From NCBI GenBank assembly GCA_965153455.1, contig OZ234504.1, positions 9,424,001 to 9,488,000 on the forward strand: 64,000 nt of DNA, written 5' to 3'. This document shows, piece by piece, positions 28,361 to 44,170 of the stretch. Both the position numbers and the translations under genes were made by a program. The stretch is from Sphagnum compactum. Taxonomy: Eukaryota; Bryophyta; Sphagnopsida; Sphagnales. Every line of letters begins with the position of its first letter. Position 1 is the stretch's first letter. The notes under the pieces are model-generated. The model was not told the origin of the DNA. It saw only the letters and a list, made by a program, of their open reading frames with translations, and made no database searches.

Positions 28361-31290
28361 GTCTTTAATTTATTGGTCATATTGATTGCACCGGGTGTTC
28401 AAAAATATTTGAAATGTTGTCACAATAAAATATTGTTCAAAATTCATGTTTATGGGTGGCATTGGGGAACACTTATACTTCACCCTAGGGTCAATTTCAT
28501 CACTAAGGTTTCTAAATAGTGAAATGATTTTTCAAGAAAATATGAAGTTGAAATGTAGAAAATGATCATAATTAGCCCAGGCTAAAATCTGAATAATTTC
28601 ACTCCTCATTTGACAACATCATAGTAAATCATGAAAATAAAATAAAATCAGATTTTTAAAAAAATAACTTTTGCAACAAATTAATTATTCATTTCATCCA
28701 TGTGGAAACTAACCCCAGGCTATGACATCTATGTTGGATAGTGATACCAGCCCAAATGAGGGGCATTGTTGTAAATGCTCTTACACCATAAAGGTGGCAT
28801 GGTAAACACTAAAAAATGGCGATGCTTGAAACACCTTATATCATTGGACACCTTCCATTCTGCCATTAATTCATTGTACAAATAAATGGATTGTTGAAAG
28901 TGGGTAGAAGGTGAAATGATTGGAAGCATGCACCCTTGTTCAACAATCCAACCTCAAATGCTACATGGAAGGTGTTAGTTACTCTTTCATACATTATTTG
29001 AAACCAACCATTGGATTCTAGATAATAGGCCATGGTCTAGCTACATTAATTACCCATAAAATGATTGAGGTATGCACAAATCTGTCAAAAATTTTGCAAT
29101 GTCATTTTTTTGTTCATGTTTATTTTAAGAAGAATCAAATGCCACATTTTTAACAAACTCACCTCATTTGTTCAACTTTAATTACCCTAAAACAACATCA
29201 AAATATTTTCATGATCATGTTTCATATTCAAAGCAAGCACTTGTTAGCTTTTAACCTCCCATTTATTTCAAATGATTTTGTTGGATATAATTTACACCTA
29301 ATGGAAAAAAAATTGAGATTTGATATATAAAATTTGGGTTAGATTAATAATAAGATAACATTTTTTTTTTATTTTGAGATTTGGAAGAGCAATCGTTTTA
29401 TCATTCATATTATAGTGTTCAGTAAGGTCATCCTTACCAAAACTTATCCACAATAAATATATGCCAAATGGACTACATGATGACATTTATTTTTCCTAGT
29501 GAAAATTCACTTTAATTTGAGCTATTTCCAAGTGTTGCAAATCCAACATTTAGATATAACAATCCGAAATCACCCCAAATCACAAAAGGTTATGCCAATT
29601 AAGATTGTTTATTGTTACAAAACATGGAAAGGAAAGACCTCCATTGCAATCACATTGATGGACAATGATTGGTGTTCATAAAAAACATTGGACAAGGCCA
29701 TCGATTTCATAGTTGGGTCACCTTAACTAATAGGTGCATCACCATTTTTGTGCACTTTGGTGGCCAATTTACAAAGTAAAAATATTCATGAAGCTCTTGT
29801 AGCCTCCTTTGTCCTTGATTGATTAATTTGTGCAATGTTGTAGCACCGCGATGCATCCTTGAGCAATGAGGATTGGAATTTGAAACAATTAGTTTTGCTT
29901 AGTGTAGTGAACTTGTTCAAAAACATTAATTTTTTGGGTTGAGCCAATGTTCTTTAACAATGCACAATTAAACAATGCACTTTAAACGAAGGTATTTTTG
30001 AGTTGGTGATGGTTATAATCAATTTCCATAACAATGATCACAACCAACTTCCAAGGTTAAAGTTGACAAGCACTTGTAAGACTTTGCATCACACAACAAA
30101 CATCAAAGTTGGTGTTGAACTATTGTAGATGAGTTCTTTAATGCTTGAACCTTGTATTTCAACTTTCAAATTTCAATGTTCAGCTCCATTTTATAAAGTG
30201 AATGTTGTTCAAAGTTCAAACATTTGCATCACAAGTTGCACCTTATGAGGTCTAGAGTTCAGTCAATCATTTGAAATTTGAGTTTACCATTTTTTAGATT
30301 CGAAAATGGTCATGGTCAATTTTGCACAATGTTTAAACTTTGTTTTGTTCAATTCTCTTTTAAGTTCACAATCAATTATGTTGTTTATGTTCATTTTATT
30401 GATCCTATTGAATGTTCATTTTGTTGATTTCATTGAGATTCTAAACTCAATGTTCACACTTGATTCTATTAAATTGTTAATAGTTTTCAAATTTTCCAAT
30501 GTTGATTCACCTTACTCTTCCATCAAATTTCAATTTTTTTCCTAGCAAAGGGCCACTCTCACTAATGGTCTGATTTCATTTCTTGATCATCCTAAAAGTA
30601 GTCATGATATAAAATGTTGACTTCATCATGACAATCATCTTAAAAATAATTGTGTTACAAAGTGTCAAATTTGTCATCATGTTGAAATTATAATACATGA
30701 GCTTGTTTGTAGTTTTCCTCCCATGGATCTCACATTGAACCTTTGCAATGATCTTTTAGTACTTGAAGTTGATTTGTCCGTTGTTATCTCATGTTGTGGT
30801 AGACCTCAACAACCTTTAGGTGATGTGAATTGTAAGTATCAAAAGGTGTGATCTAATAAGATACCTTGGGCAAAGACAATTTTCAATGATAATGGCATTA
30901 TTTCCACTATCATATGCATTAATTGCATGAAAATAGAGAACAAAGCAAATTTATTGGTTTTGAAATTAGAATCATTAGAAAACGTGCAAGAAAGAGAAGG
31001 AATGAGACAAGACAAAAGGTGATGGATACAAAGTGTGCACATGTACAAATGAGGTTCAATATGCCACCATGAAATGTTTGTCTATTATTGAACATTTATA
31101 ACTTGGTCTTATGAATGAACATAAGTAAAAGCTTGTACATTTTTCTTCTATTTTTTTTGTTGTTGATCAAGGGAAACCATTGACAAACTACGAAAGCTTC
31201 AAATCTCTCTTTCATTTTCTAAAAATTCAAAAGAAACCCCAAGAAGCATTAAAGTGATTCAACAAGTTGGGAGAGAGTTGATTACATAGA
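28361..31290. other. AT-rich intergenic DNA, nothing recognised
   Basis: Unique sequence to the right of segmental-duplication copy 2. Only short frames are present, without family signatures. From about 30000 it is strongly T/A-rich and probably old mobile-element sequence decayed beyond recognition. Confidence 0.5.
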
Positions 31291-31297
31291 CAACCGT

Positions 31298-31860
31298 GTG
31301 AAGAAGGTTAATAAGGAGGCAATGGGCTTTGATGGGTACATTACATTCACCATAGATGAAGTGACTAATGTTGACGATCAAAGTTGGATTTTAGTGCATG
31401 GATATGTGGTCCAAGATTGGTGTTGGATCCCCATTCTGTTGATTGTGGAACATATTATTGATGGCTCCAACTTGGATAACCTTACACAAGTTTTGTTCCA
31501 TTTTTGTTGATTAATGGAGGATTTCCATAGTAAAATTATTAATTGGCTTGTGCCTTTTGGGGTAGATGGAGTGTGTGTGCTTCAAGGTTTGAGGAATGGA
31601 GTTTTAATGCAATTCCAACAAGATTATGCCCCATTTTGTAATGGGAATGCCTTGTGTGATTCACAAGTGTAATTTGACCACACAAACTTTCTCCAATTTT
31701 CAAATTGCTTTGAGTTTAAAAAGCTCATATAATTTTTGTATGGGTATTTTGCCAAAAGCCTTAAAAGACACCTCAAGTTTATTAAACTAAACCATATATA
31801 TGGAAACAAAGGGGGAAAAAATCTTATGCAATGTGAAAACATGTTGGATTTTTTATATTG
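31298..31860 (+). pseudogene. hAT-like transposase relic of the DUF4371/zinc-finger-protein type
   Basis: The first frame (31298-31510) contains the landmark ITFTIDEVTNVDDQSW, then HGYVVQDW. Reading on through stops, it gives FGVDGVCVLQGLRNG, a counterpart of the GADGxSVMQGxRNG block of these transposases. After that comes a segment like the SPKR...EFQK region and an ENMLDFLY segment. The order fits the family, but several stops (from 31508 on) interrupt it, so the copy is dead. The assignment to the hAT superfamily is from recalled family similarity, not a search. Confidence 0.6.
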
Positions 31861-32601
31861 TCACCTGTCAAATGAATTTTGTGTTAATATTGGGCATTTT
31901 TTATGAAGATGGTTATGGATTCACCAAATGTCGCTTTGGTTGCTTCAAATTTTGAGCTAATTTGTGATGTGAAAATCATGTTGTTTTTTATGTGTTTGAT
32001 GTTGATGTTGGAGATCGTAAATTCTTTGGTGAAGTTTGCCCAACTTCACAATGTCTTTCTGTGTGAGTTTTTGGTTGTGATGAAGATTTGCCAATATGAT
32101 TTCCACAAGTTGTATGTGGATTTTGTTATGGTTTTCAATTGTGATTTGTTTTAAGGATTTCATGGGTTGGTGAAAACCAACCACTACAATATATTTCTAA
32201 AGTGGATAATTAATTTAAACGTCAACATTGATCATTTGGGTTTGAATTCAACGATCAGCATGTATGCGTGACACATATGAACATGGAACTTAGGGTTTGT
32301 TCATTTGTGACCCATGAAGCTTGTTATGTAATTGTGAATGTAGTGAAACGACAAGTTTCAATTACTGTTGGTTAATTGATTAATGACTTGGAAACCTTTT
32401 TTTCCTTCTCAAGAATTAATGGATGCATTTCAAATGGTCTACCCCTAGTATTGGTTGTTAAAGGACGCTGAATCCAAATTTGGTAGGCATTTAAACACCA
32501 TCAAGTCCTTCAATTGTACACCTAAAAAGATTAGGCCTTATGAATCGTGGGTTGTTCAACTTTTAGATGCAAGAATTTTGCATTTATAAAAGTCCACTTT
32601 T

Positions 32602-33054
32602 GTGTTGTTTATGAAAAACAATTCCCAAACAACCATGGCCCTTCCACATGATATTAATAGGAACAGTTTGGATCTACTCTATGTGAAGAAAAGATTGGAA
32701 TATTATGAACATATACTACAATATTATACTTTCATGAGAACTAAAAACAAAATGAAAGATTTTAATGTAGAGTTTGAGGAGTGGTGGGAAGTTGTAAAGG
32801 AATACTTTGCTAAGGAGTTGGAAAAAAATCTAGCCCAACATAGAGCTAATGAGAGAATGTACAAGTACAAGCTGGAGGTATATCAAAAAAAAATTCCAGA
32901 TTTTGTATGTGGAAATCCACTAAGCACAGATACATTGGGCCAAGATGAAGAGATGAAGCAAAGCATAATGGGACAACTCAAGAAAAAAAGGTGCAAAATG
33001 AGGAACCATGAATACTCAAGGGAGGAGGTTAGGAAGATAAAAAACCACATATAG
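32602..33054 (+). CDS. Hypothetical 150-residue charged protein
   Basis: The open frame encodes a Lys/Glu-rich, probably helical or coiled-coil protein with no signature I recognise; the middle (WWEVVKEYF, then long charged helices) suggests a structural or DNA-associated fragment. It follows the hAT-like relic on the same strand by about 740 bp, so it could be a further piece of a mobile element. Codons after the stop at 33052 stay Lys-rich in frame. There is no evidence of expression or a promoter. Confidence 0.3.
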   Translation: MLFMKNNSQTTMALPHDINRNSLDLLYVKKRLEYYEHILQYYTFMRTKNKMKDFNVEFEEWWEVVKEYFAKELEKNLAQHRANERMYKYKLEVYQKKIPDFVCGNPLSTDTLGQDEEMKQSIMGQLKKKRCKMRNHEYSREEVRKIKNHI

Positions 33055-34139
33055 ATTAGGATTAAGAACAAGAACAAATGGAAACCATTCTAGCAACAAA
33101 AGTAAAACAATCACAGATGCAATCACTAAAAGTGGAACCACAAAGTAAGTTAGTGGAAAAGGAGGTCAAAATTACAATTTCAAAAGTAGGTGTAAAACCA
33201 TAGGTTGCTATACAAAATGAGACTACAAAAATTGTAGTTGGACAACTAGAAGCCTAGGATGTTGTGCAGTGACTACATTTCATTTTTCTACCATTCCACA
33301 AGGATTTCAGGGACATAATCTAGAGTATAGGGGGGGTAATGTTAAGGAAGTAGGCAAATTACATTATTTTTGGGACTTATAAAGCATTACAAATAAGGAT
33401 AGGTCATTAGACAATTGGCGGTTTGAATTTTGAATTCTTGTTGATTCATGTTGATGATGATTTGTGGATTGCCCAATAGTGGGAGTTTTGGGAAATGAAG
33501 GAAATTTGTAAACACACAGTTTTGGAGTAAGGAAAGAGATGTAAGCATTTTGTGGAGAAACTATAGATTCTGTTGTTTGATATTACAAATTTGGATTTGT
33601 TGTTTGATGACATTTCAGCAAAATATGGAATTTTGTTGTAATTGTGTTGAAGTTTTTAGTAAACCAAGAAGTATAAACTTCTTCATTGATTTCTATATAT
33701 TTAATTTGTTGTGTGAATCATCTGTTATATTAAATATATCATGAAAATGAACTATAATTCTATTTGTAGTTGTTTCTACATTATATTCTTAAGCACAGAT
33801 TATGGTTATCATAAACAACCATGAATTTAGTGTATTGACGGACTTCAGATTTGTGTGTGTTCAGAATCATCGCAAAATTATGAATGTGTGAATATTTGTA
33901 GTCCAAATCTATTGTTATAATAAACGTGGAATAGTTCTAGAGGAATTTAATCCACATCTACCATAGACCAGGACCTTGAACTTTCATTTGACTCTTTCAA
34001 ACCAATATTCCAATGTGTGCCAAATTTATCTGCAAGTGGTCCTTCTAGGATGGTTTTTAAACACCTCCAAAATTGTTTCCACCCAAAAGATTTTGTGAGT
34101 AGATTCCCATAGTTGTTTCAACTTTGTTTTCATATTGCA

Positions 34140-34640
34140 CAAGGTCACATTCCATGTCGAATTGCACATATCCTTGGGGGTGGCCCACCTCTTAACCATG
34201 ACCAAGCCCTCAAGTGGAGTTTATATGATTGCCATAGGGAAAGCGTTGTATTGACTCACAAGTCGCGTATGCCTTCAATTTTGCAATGCCTTTACAACAC
34301 ATTTCTCCCCACATTGGTCAATTTGGAGTAGGAACCAAGGGTAGATGTGAAACAATAATCCATGTGGCATCCGGTGCACCTTGGATCTTCACCCCGGCTG
34401 GGTTGTTCTCCAGCTAGATGTGATGAATGCCTTCAATTCGATGTCAAGAAAGTTCATATTTCAAAAACTTCATGTAGCAAGTGGGGACATTATACAACTT
34501 TTCCCATTTGTTCGTGCATTTTATGCATTTGAATTTCCCTTGTTTTACAGTCACCATAATTGTGATGACAATGTCATGATCATCCCATCTACCATGGTAA
34601 CAATAGAAGAAATTCTGAAATCTATGACTCCATAGATGAC
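34140..34640 (+). pseudogene. Degenerate reverse transcriptase fragment (non-LTR-like)
   Basis: Pieces in different frames line up in the order of a reverse transcriptase: a TMTKPSSGV..IAIGKALY..LTSR segment (about 34190-34280), QFGVGTKGRCETIIH (about 34316-34360) and then HPGWVVLQLDVMNAFNS (34387 onward), which carries the catalytic Asp of motif A. It continues with LFPFVRAFYAFEFPLFYSHH. The next expected block (GTRQGDPLG) is degenerate and the frame ends at 34635. At least one frameshift lies near 34365-34380. The family resembles reverse transcriptases I recall from mosses, lycophytes and ferns. It is dead. Confidence 0.7.
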
Positions 34641-34914
34641 TAATTTTATAATCATACCGGACATTATACGATTAAAGGCCCTTAATTGTAATGGACGAAT
34701 AGTAAAAGACAAGCAATCATTTAATGTCTAACTTGGCACTTTTCATCCTATAGTCATTAATGATAAACCATAAAGGACAAGCCATATATAATGCTAAGGT
34801 GTCATATAATGAATGACTAAAATATAATTGATAGATAATAAACCATTTGATTATTTGAATTTACACCTAGATTAAATTTTTTTTTCTAGATTATTATTAA
34901 AAAATATTTTAAAG

Positions 34915-35309
34915 AAGTAGGTAGGTAGGTAATAGGTTTAGGTAGGTTGAAAAAGGCAAGGAGGTAGGTAGTAGTTTAACTTACCTAACTTGACTTACGT
35001 AACTTATGTAACCTACCTATGTAACTACCTTAGTCTAGCCCAACTATACTAGCCCTTTAGGAATGCACATAGGTTGCAAGTATTAGGAATTGAACCTTTC
35101 ACCTTCATAATGATAAACCATGTCCTTACCAATTGATTGCAACATCAAAAAGTGTCCAATTTTGATCAAGTTTTTTATTTCACATATTTATTTCATATCA
35201 TTACGAGACTACGAGGTAGGTAGCAAGTGGTAGGATGATAGATAAGAAGTGGGTAGGTTATAGAAAATAAAAGGTAGGTAGGTAAGTAGGTAGGTGAGTT
35301 GGTAGGTAA
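34915..35309. repeat. GGTA-type microsatellite, left flank of the CACTA insertion
   Basis: Runs of GGTA and variants occur at 34917-35000 and 35214-35309, right up to the TAA that precedes the element. The matching GGTG/GGTA tract resumes at 58461, so the element seems to have inserted inside this microsatellite. Confidence 0.85.
35307..35309. other. Target-site duplication, left (TAA)
   Basis: TAA immediately before the first CACTA base; the same TAA follows the last base of the element at 58461-58463. A 3-bp duplication is the CACTA hallmark. Confidence 0.85.
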
Positions 35310-35545
35310 CACTACTAGAAATTTTGTCATATGCAACCACACCACATGCAACTGGGATGCAACTGCCTATCGCATGCAACTGTTTTTGCAACTATGCGCC
35401 CTTTTTGGGTGTGTATGCAACTATGGTGCAACTATAATCGCCTTCATCCCAACCTTTGGATGAGTTCTGTGATATATCACCGTATATATTTGATATATCA
35501 TCGTATATCATTGATATGTATATACTCATAGTTGCATGTGCAACC
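35310..35545. repeat. CACTA left terminal inverted repeat and subterminal repeats
   Basis: The 15-bp terminal inverted repeat is followed by about nine copies of TGCAACT-like heptamers (for example 35331-35420 and 35529-35545), mostly in one orientation. In En/Spm such subterminal motifs bind the element's own TNPA protein. A short TGATATATCA-type palindromic repeat lies at 35469-35515. Confidence 0.85.
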
Positions 35546-36191
35546 AAAATATGCCAACTATGGTCTTTTGGTAAGCTAGGTACACATTTTTTTTAGGCAT
35601 GTCTAGGATTAGGGTTGCCTACAAATGACATTGATAAGGTTTAGGATATAGGTGAAAAATAACCTAATCTATTTTGTCACACCTAAAATAATGTATCTAT
35701 CCCCAACTTTTAGTAGCTTGCTCCACAAACATTTAGAAGACGATTTACAACTGAAGATATCAATTTTACTTACAATAGTTTATCACTTGATGAAGCAAAA
35801 CAATGTATATGTGTATTCAACAAGAAGGTCCAATTAATCCCCTCAAGATTACAATATGTGGGTTTGACATGTGCAAACAATCTATTTTATTCCAACAATT
35901 ATCCAGTACAAGTGAGGGTCTCATGGCACATAGTCCATGTAATGCATGAGTTGGTTCCAAAGTCAGCCCTGATAGTCTTGATGGGTAAACATGTGACTAA
36001 AGCACACATCAGAAACCAGACATGAAAACACATGCTATTGTCCCCCTTAACAACCATAACCAGACAATATGCAAACCCTGGAAAGGGTTACCCAAAGAAC
36101 ATCTCAGAATAAGAAGCTCTATCTGAACCCCAACTTCACTCAATATATAATTTCTTGCTCATAAATGTTATTACAGCCAACTACAGAATGT

Positions 36192-38440
<2,249 letters not shown>

Positions 38441-38649
38441 ATGGAAACAGTAGTAACAACTTCAAGTCCTTCAAGTCTCAGGTGCAACAACAAAAACGAA
38501 GCTGCAAATCTCAATGCGTCCATACAACAACAGTAGCAGTAGGAGCAGGAGAGCCACAGCTACGACAACTGGGAGGAAGAGACAGCTACGAAGAAGAAGA
38601 AGCTCTTGGAGAAACAAACCCTGCCTTTCGGGGAGTTCTCGGCGGTTTC

Positions 38650-39439
<790 letters not shown>

Positions 39440-41339
39440 TATGATGATGACCTCCGCTTCTGCAAATCTGCCTGATATTATTCAGTAAGAAAAAATTCTT
39501 CTCTATCAGAATTTTGTGGGCACAACACAAGAGTAACAACAAAGTTCGGTGGAGCCACAGACGGGAAATAGAGAGGAAGAGTGTAATTTGGACTCCCCTG
39601 CAAACAAGGAAGATCAAGACCAAGCTCTCTTTAGTCCTGGTATAATACCTTACAAGTACACCTTTTTTTTCTGGTATAGTCTATCATAGGGATCGAATGT
39701 GAGGGACAACAAAGCGAGCAATATCTGCTGCTCACGACTACTAATCCACAAGCTCCTCATTTCCAACTGAAGAGATTATGTGTCGTCATTATGAAAACAT
39801 AAAATTTCGAACAATCAAGATGTTCTGAGTGAGGCAAACATCATCAGCTAAACAGAGTCAAATTTCACTGTAGCAACTGGGAACTCTGACCCAACTCATT
39901 ACACTAAGGCAGATCTCAATTCAGTTGAGCACTCGAGGATAATATCATATATAATGCACGTGTTGAAATTAGAACTGATCAAACAGTTATCAGATGATTT
40001 CAATAAACAAGATATCTCTATTCTGAAATGAACCTTTGTTCATCAATGCTTAAATCCTCACGGTAAGGGGTCTATACATGCTCCAGCCCTCCTAAAATCA
40101 TGCTTGCTCAATTGATGGTATTCTGTGAGCTACTTGCATTTGCAAACGGAATGATCCAAATGCTCATTCAGTATAACATTAGTCCTCTTCCAACTGTGTA
40201 TATGCCTGGAAGGCAACCAAGTATATGAATGCAGCCTGTGCCAGAATAGATCTCTAAATCCATAAAGTTCATCACAGCCCTGTTTCTATTGAGTTTCAGC
40301 TCTGAAGTGTCCTGACAATGTTGTAAAAGAAATTCCATCAATACTGCTCAACGTTGTTGCCTCCAGCCTATGTGTCGCAGCCATGCTGCTGTTGTCTTCC
40401 CACCACCCTAGGCACCACAAATGGTGCCACAGAGTTATCCTACCTCATTACTTCATAGATTGCAAGTCTTGGATCTTTGGAAAGATTTCTTTTATGGCTA
40501 CAGCACTCTTGCTGTATCTGATCAGCACCCACCAATCAGCACCAAATATCAAGTAAACATAAGTCCCTCTTACATTGTGCACAAAACCCTGCTCGTTTAG
40601 CACTTGTCATTCATGAACCTCTGTAATGGAATTATCCTTATTGCTTATCAAGCACTTCAGGCAGTCATGATGAACATCACCACTTCCCCCAACTGCAACA
40701 GGTACCTAGACATTGAAAAAAATACCAGTTAACAACAACATAACCACATCATAGCAGTCACATAGTGGCACAAGCACATCTTGCTATCCTCCACTGGCTC
40801 TTCAACCAATGTCTCTGATATCCCATAAGCCCCAGCTTCAAGAAAACCCTCAAGCTCAAATGACCTTTCAGCTCAGCTCAACTCAGCTCACACACCATGC
40901 GCTTTCCTTCTCACACAACACACAACACACACACACACACACACACAAATGCTAATCAACCCCATTCGCTAATCATTTGTGATTAGTAGCCTAATTAGGA
41001 CCTTAATCACGGCCTTAATTATTCTCTCTCTTGCCAAAGAGAGATTTGTGTTAAGCAAATAACAATGTAGTAAGATATTAAATTTTTTACTACTGGGTGC
41101 AACCTGTCTACATTCAGAATCCAAAGGCGGTTAGCACATAAAGAGGATCTCCAAAGGATCTGCAATATCTCCAGGAAGCCCATACCATCAGAACGACTCA
41201 TAAATATGTTTCAGTTCTAAACATGGGAGCAGATCCTGTAGTGAGTGCCTACAAAGTCAGCTCAAGGACACTTACCTGTGTGCCTGTAGCTCTTGAAATA
41301 CGTGTGGCAAGAACTGCCAGATCCCCATAAGACAACTAT
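39440..41339. other. CACTA interior, nothing recognised
   Basis: No family signature was found. It contains an AC-dinucleotide run at 40925-40947. It separates the captured RHM piece from the 3' end of TNP2 and may include the TNP2 3' untranslated region. Confidence 0.5.
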
Positions 41340-43344
41340 TCATTCAAGGCCAACTTCATCCTCACCAGATGACCTTTGAAGCTCTTCGGCAGCTAGAACT
41401 GCATCAGCTCCAGTCAATTCAATTGCACCAACAAGTGCCATGTTCCTTGGTACCTCTGGAAATTCCAGAGGCACATCTACTCCAATTAAGTTGTCTACCA
41501 TGGTAACTTCATCACTATCAGATACTAGGATGCGTTTGGACCTTGGTTCTTTGTGGAGGACAACCTTCCATCCTGGCATGTTAGGGTCATCTGCATAAAA
41601 AACCTGCTGCACCTGGGCTGGAAATACATAAGGTTCATCAACCCGTGCTTTCAATTGTCAAAAATTTACCAACAAAAACCCATCATCATCACGCTTATAT
41701 GTGGGATTCCCCCATCTGTCTAATCCATTTCTTACCCAATCACATTTGAACAATATTACTGGTTGGGATATGGGGCCATAGTCTAGCAAAATTATGTCCT
41801 TCAATATCCCCACATATTGAAGCGCCCCAAGTCTCGTACCCTCTGTTGACTGCTGCTCTTGATGGAAAACTGATACAACTCCAGAATCGTATGTGGCACT
41901 TGTGTTGTCAGTGGTATTTATAGAAACTCTGTAATGATTTCCATATGCCTTCATTCTTGTGTACCTTGAAGCAAAAGGGGATGGCAAAACTGATAGATGG
42001 AGTGCATCTTGGTCTTCAAGCACGCCCCCTTGTGCGATATGGCTCCGAATTGCTTCACGAACCCAACTTGCCAAGTTTTGCACCTCTTGGAGCTCTGGTG
42101 GAAACTCCACATGCCTGCTTCTTTTTCTATGCCCCATCCGCCATTGTGCTTCAAATTCTGTTCTTAATTGCCTTATCCGAATTGTTTCTTGCTCATACAT
42201 GCTGCACCCCCAATAGCCAAGCCCCACATTAAGTTTATTAATTTTAGTTAGTTGTTCAACAAGAAAGTAACTTACCCATGCATCTATGACCTCTTTACAA
42301 TTTTCCAACAGGGGTTTAAGGGGTTAAGGGTTGTGTACCGAACCCACGGTGCTAAACATGCCACATTTGTCATCACATATTGATGTGCCACATCTCGTGT
42401 TACAGGGTCCAAAGTCAACTTTGTGGCAGCCCCTTCCACAACTTCACCAGAAACCCCCTCCTCTTCATCTGCATCCTAGATTCTATGTCGAACATGGCGG
42501 AAATCTTGTAGATATTCGGTGACAAACCCAATTGTCTCGTCCAAAATGTAACCTTCTGCCATGGAAGCCTCTGGCCTTGACCTATTACGAACATAACCTT
42601 TGAAAACCTTCATGGCCCGTTCTATTGGGTACATCCAGCGAGTATGAACTGGGCCACAAATGTCTAGTTCTTCTACAATGTGCAATGTTAAATGTGACAT
42701 CACATCAAAAAATGCTCCCGGGAATTCCCATTCAAGCATGCTAAGAGTGATTGCTACATCTTCCCTTAGGGTTGGTAGGTCAATTGGATCCCAAACCTTT
42801 GCACATATGTTACGATACACTCGACTAAGGCGCATCAAACTTAAACGTACCTGAGCATCCATTAGGCCCCTTAGAGCTAGAGGCATTAATTGTTGCATTA
42901 AAACATGCCAATCATGGCTCTTCATTAACCCAAGTTTCTTATCCATGATATGTTTTCCTAATGAGCCGCAATAATCTGTTGGCACTTTCAAAGAGGCTAA
43001 CCTATTCATGAAAGTTTGGAGCTCTTCTGGTCTAAGGACATAGGGGGCAACAAGTTTAAAAATCTTGCCCGGCCTTTGAGGATCCCGTTTCAACCATAGA
43101 TGTTCTCGGATTCCACACACTTCCATGTCCCGTCGAACCTTGATTGTGTCCTTCAATCCAAATATGAACTTGATCATACTCTCACAAACATTCTTCTCAA
43201 TGTGCATCACATCTAACGTGTGCCTGATGAGTAAATGCTGCAGCAACCACCATTTCGGTTAAACAATGGTAATATTAACACAATTTGTGCCTGGGAACTA
43301 CTATACCAAGATGTAAACACCCATATAATGATGCCACCCAATAA

Positions 43345-44170
43345 TTGAAATCTCACAAATTGACAAATTTTAACAGGGACCAAAAATATGTTTGCCCACC
43401 CCAAGACTCCGCACTTATCTCTGATTCCAGAAATGAACCACTTCATGCCTCAATTGTCCCAGTAAACAGTCCCTTTGATACAGCGTCTTTTGAAACCTTT
43501 GATGATGAAGAAGATGAAGAACAGGTAATCGCACTTGAAGACAAGATCTAGGTGGACTTAGAGGATGAGGCTGATGATCTCCTAGACATGGAGTTAGAGG
43601 ATGAGAGCCAAAAGACTGAATCTGCTTTGGAAGACATAGAAGTCCACGATGATCCCCCAATGCTACAAAGCACACTTCATGACCAAAGAGTTTTAAGTAC
43701 TGAACTGGATAATGACCAGATGACACAGCATAGTCCAGTGGATGTAGATATGGCTGCCGGACATGCTTCAGAGGACCATGCAACAAAACAAAAATGTGTC
43801 CAGTGAGAAAAACCAATCAAGGGAGACTATGGATATGACCGAAGATGATGCAGACATTTATGTCACAGCAACAGCAGCCAAGACCAGTAAGAACATCTCA
43901 GAAGGATCTCATAAAGAGGGTGAGAAAGGTAATGATGAAGTAAAAAGAATTCTGGAGGGTGAATTGAGGGCGAGACAGATGGAGCATGAACTGAAAGAGA
44001 AAGATGCAAATTTTACACATTTTGCTATCATGATGATATGCATCTTTTAATGTTGTTGAAACCAGCTGGATCAGAAATCCATGGTATCATCCAGTGTTGA
44101 ACAATTGGACACTGACAAATCCAAACAGACTAGTGGTGTTATAGTCAGTCTAGACAAAGGGCTCTCAGAA
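43345..44170 (+). pseudogene. Acidic coding relic nested inside the TNP2 intron, opposite strand
   Basis: Plus-strand frame 43345-43806 is acidic (DDEEDEEQ, then repeated D/E/L segments) with one in-frame TAG near 43551. A frameshift near 43780 leads into 43763-44050, which ends in a charged helix (RILEGELRARQMEHELKEKD). A further in-phase stretch is visible near 44070-44200. I do not recognise the protein. Its composition resembles the acidic relic at 48160-49273, so both may be pieces of one captured gene; this is untested. It lies antisense within the intron of the transposase. Confidence 0.45.
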
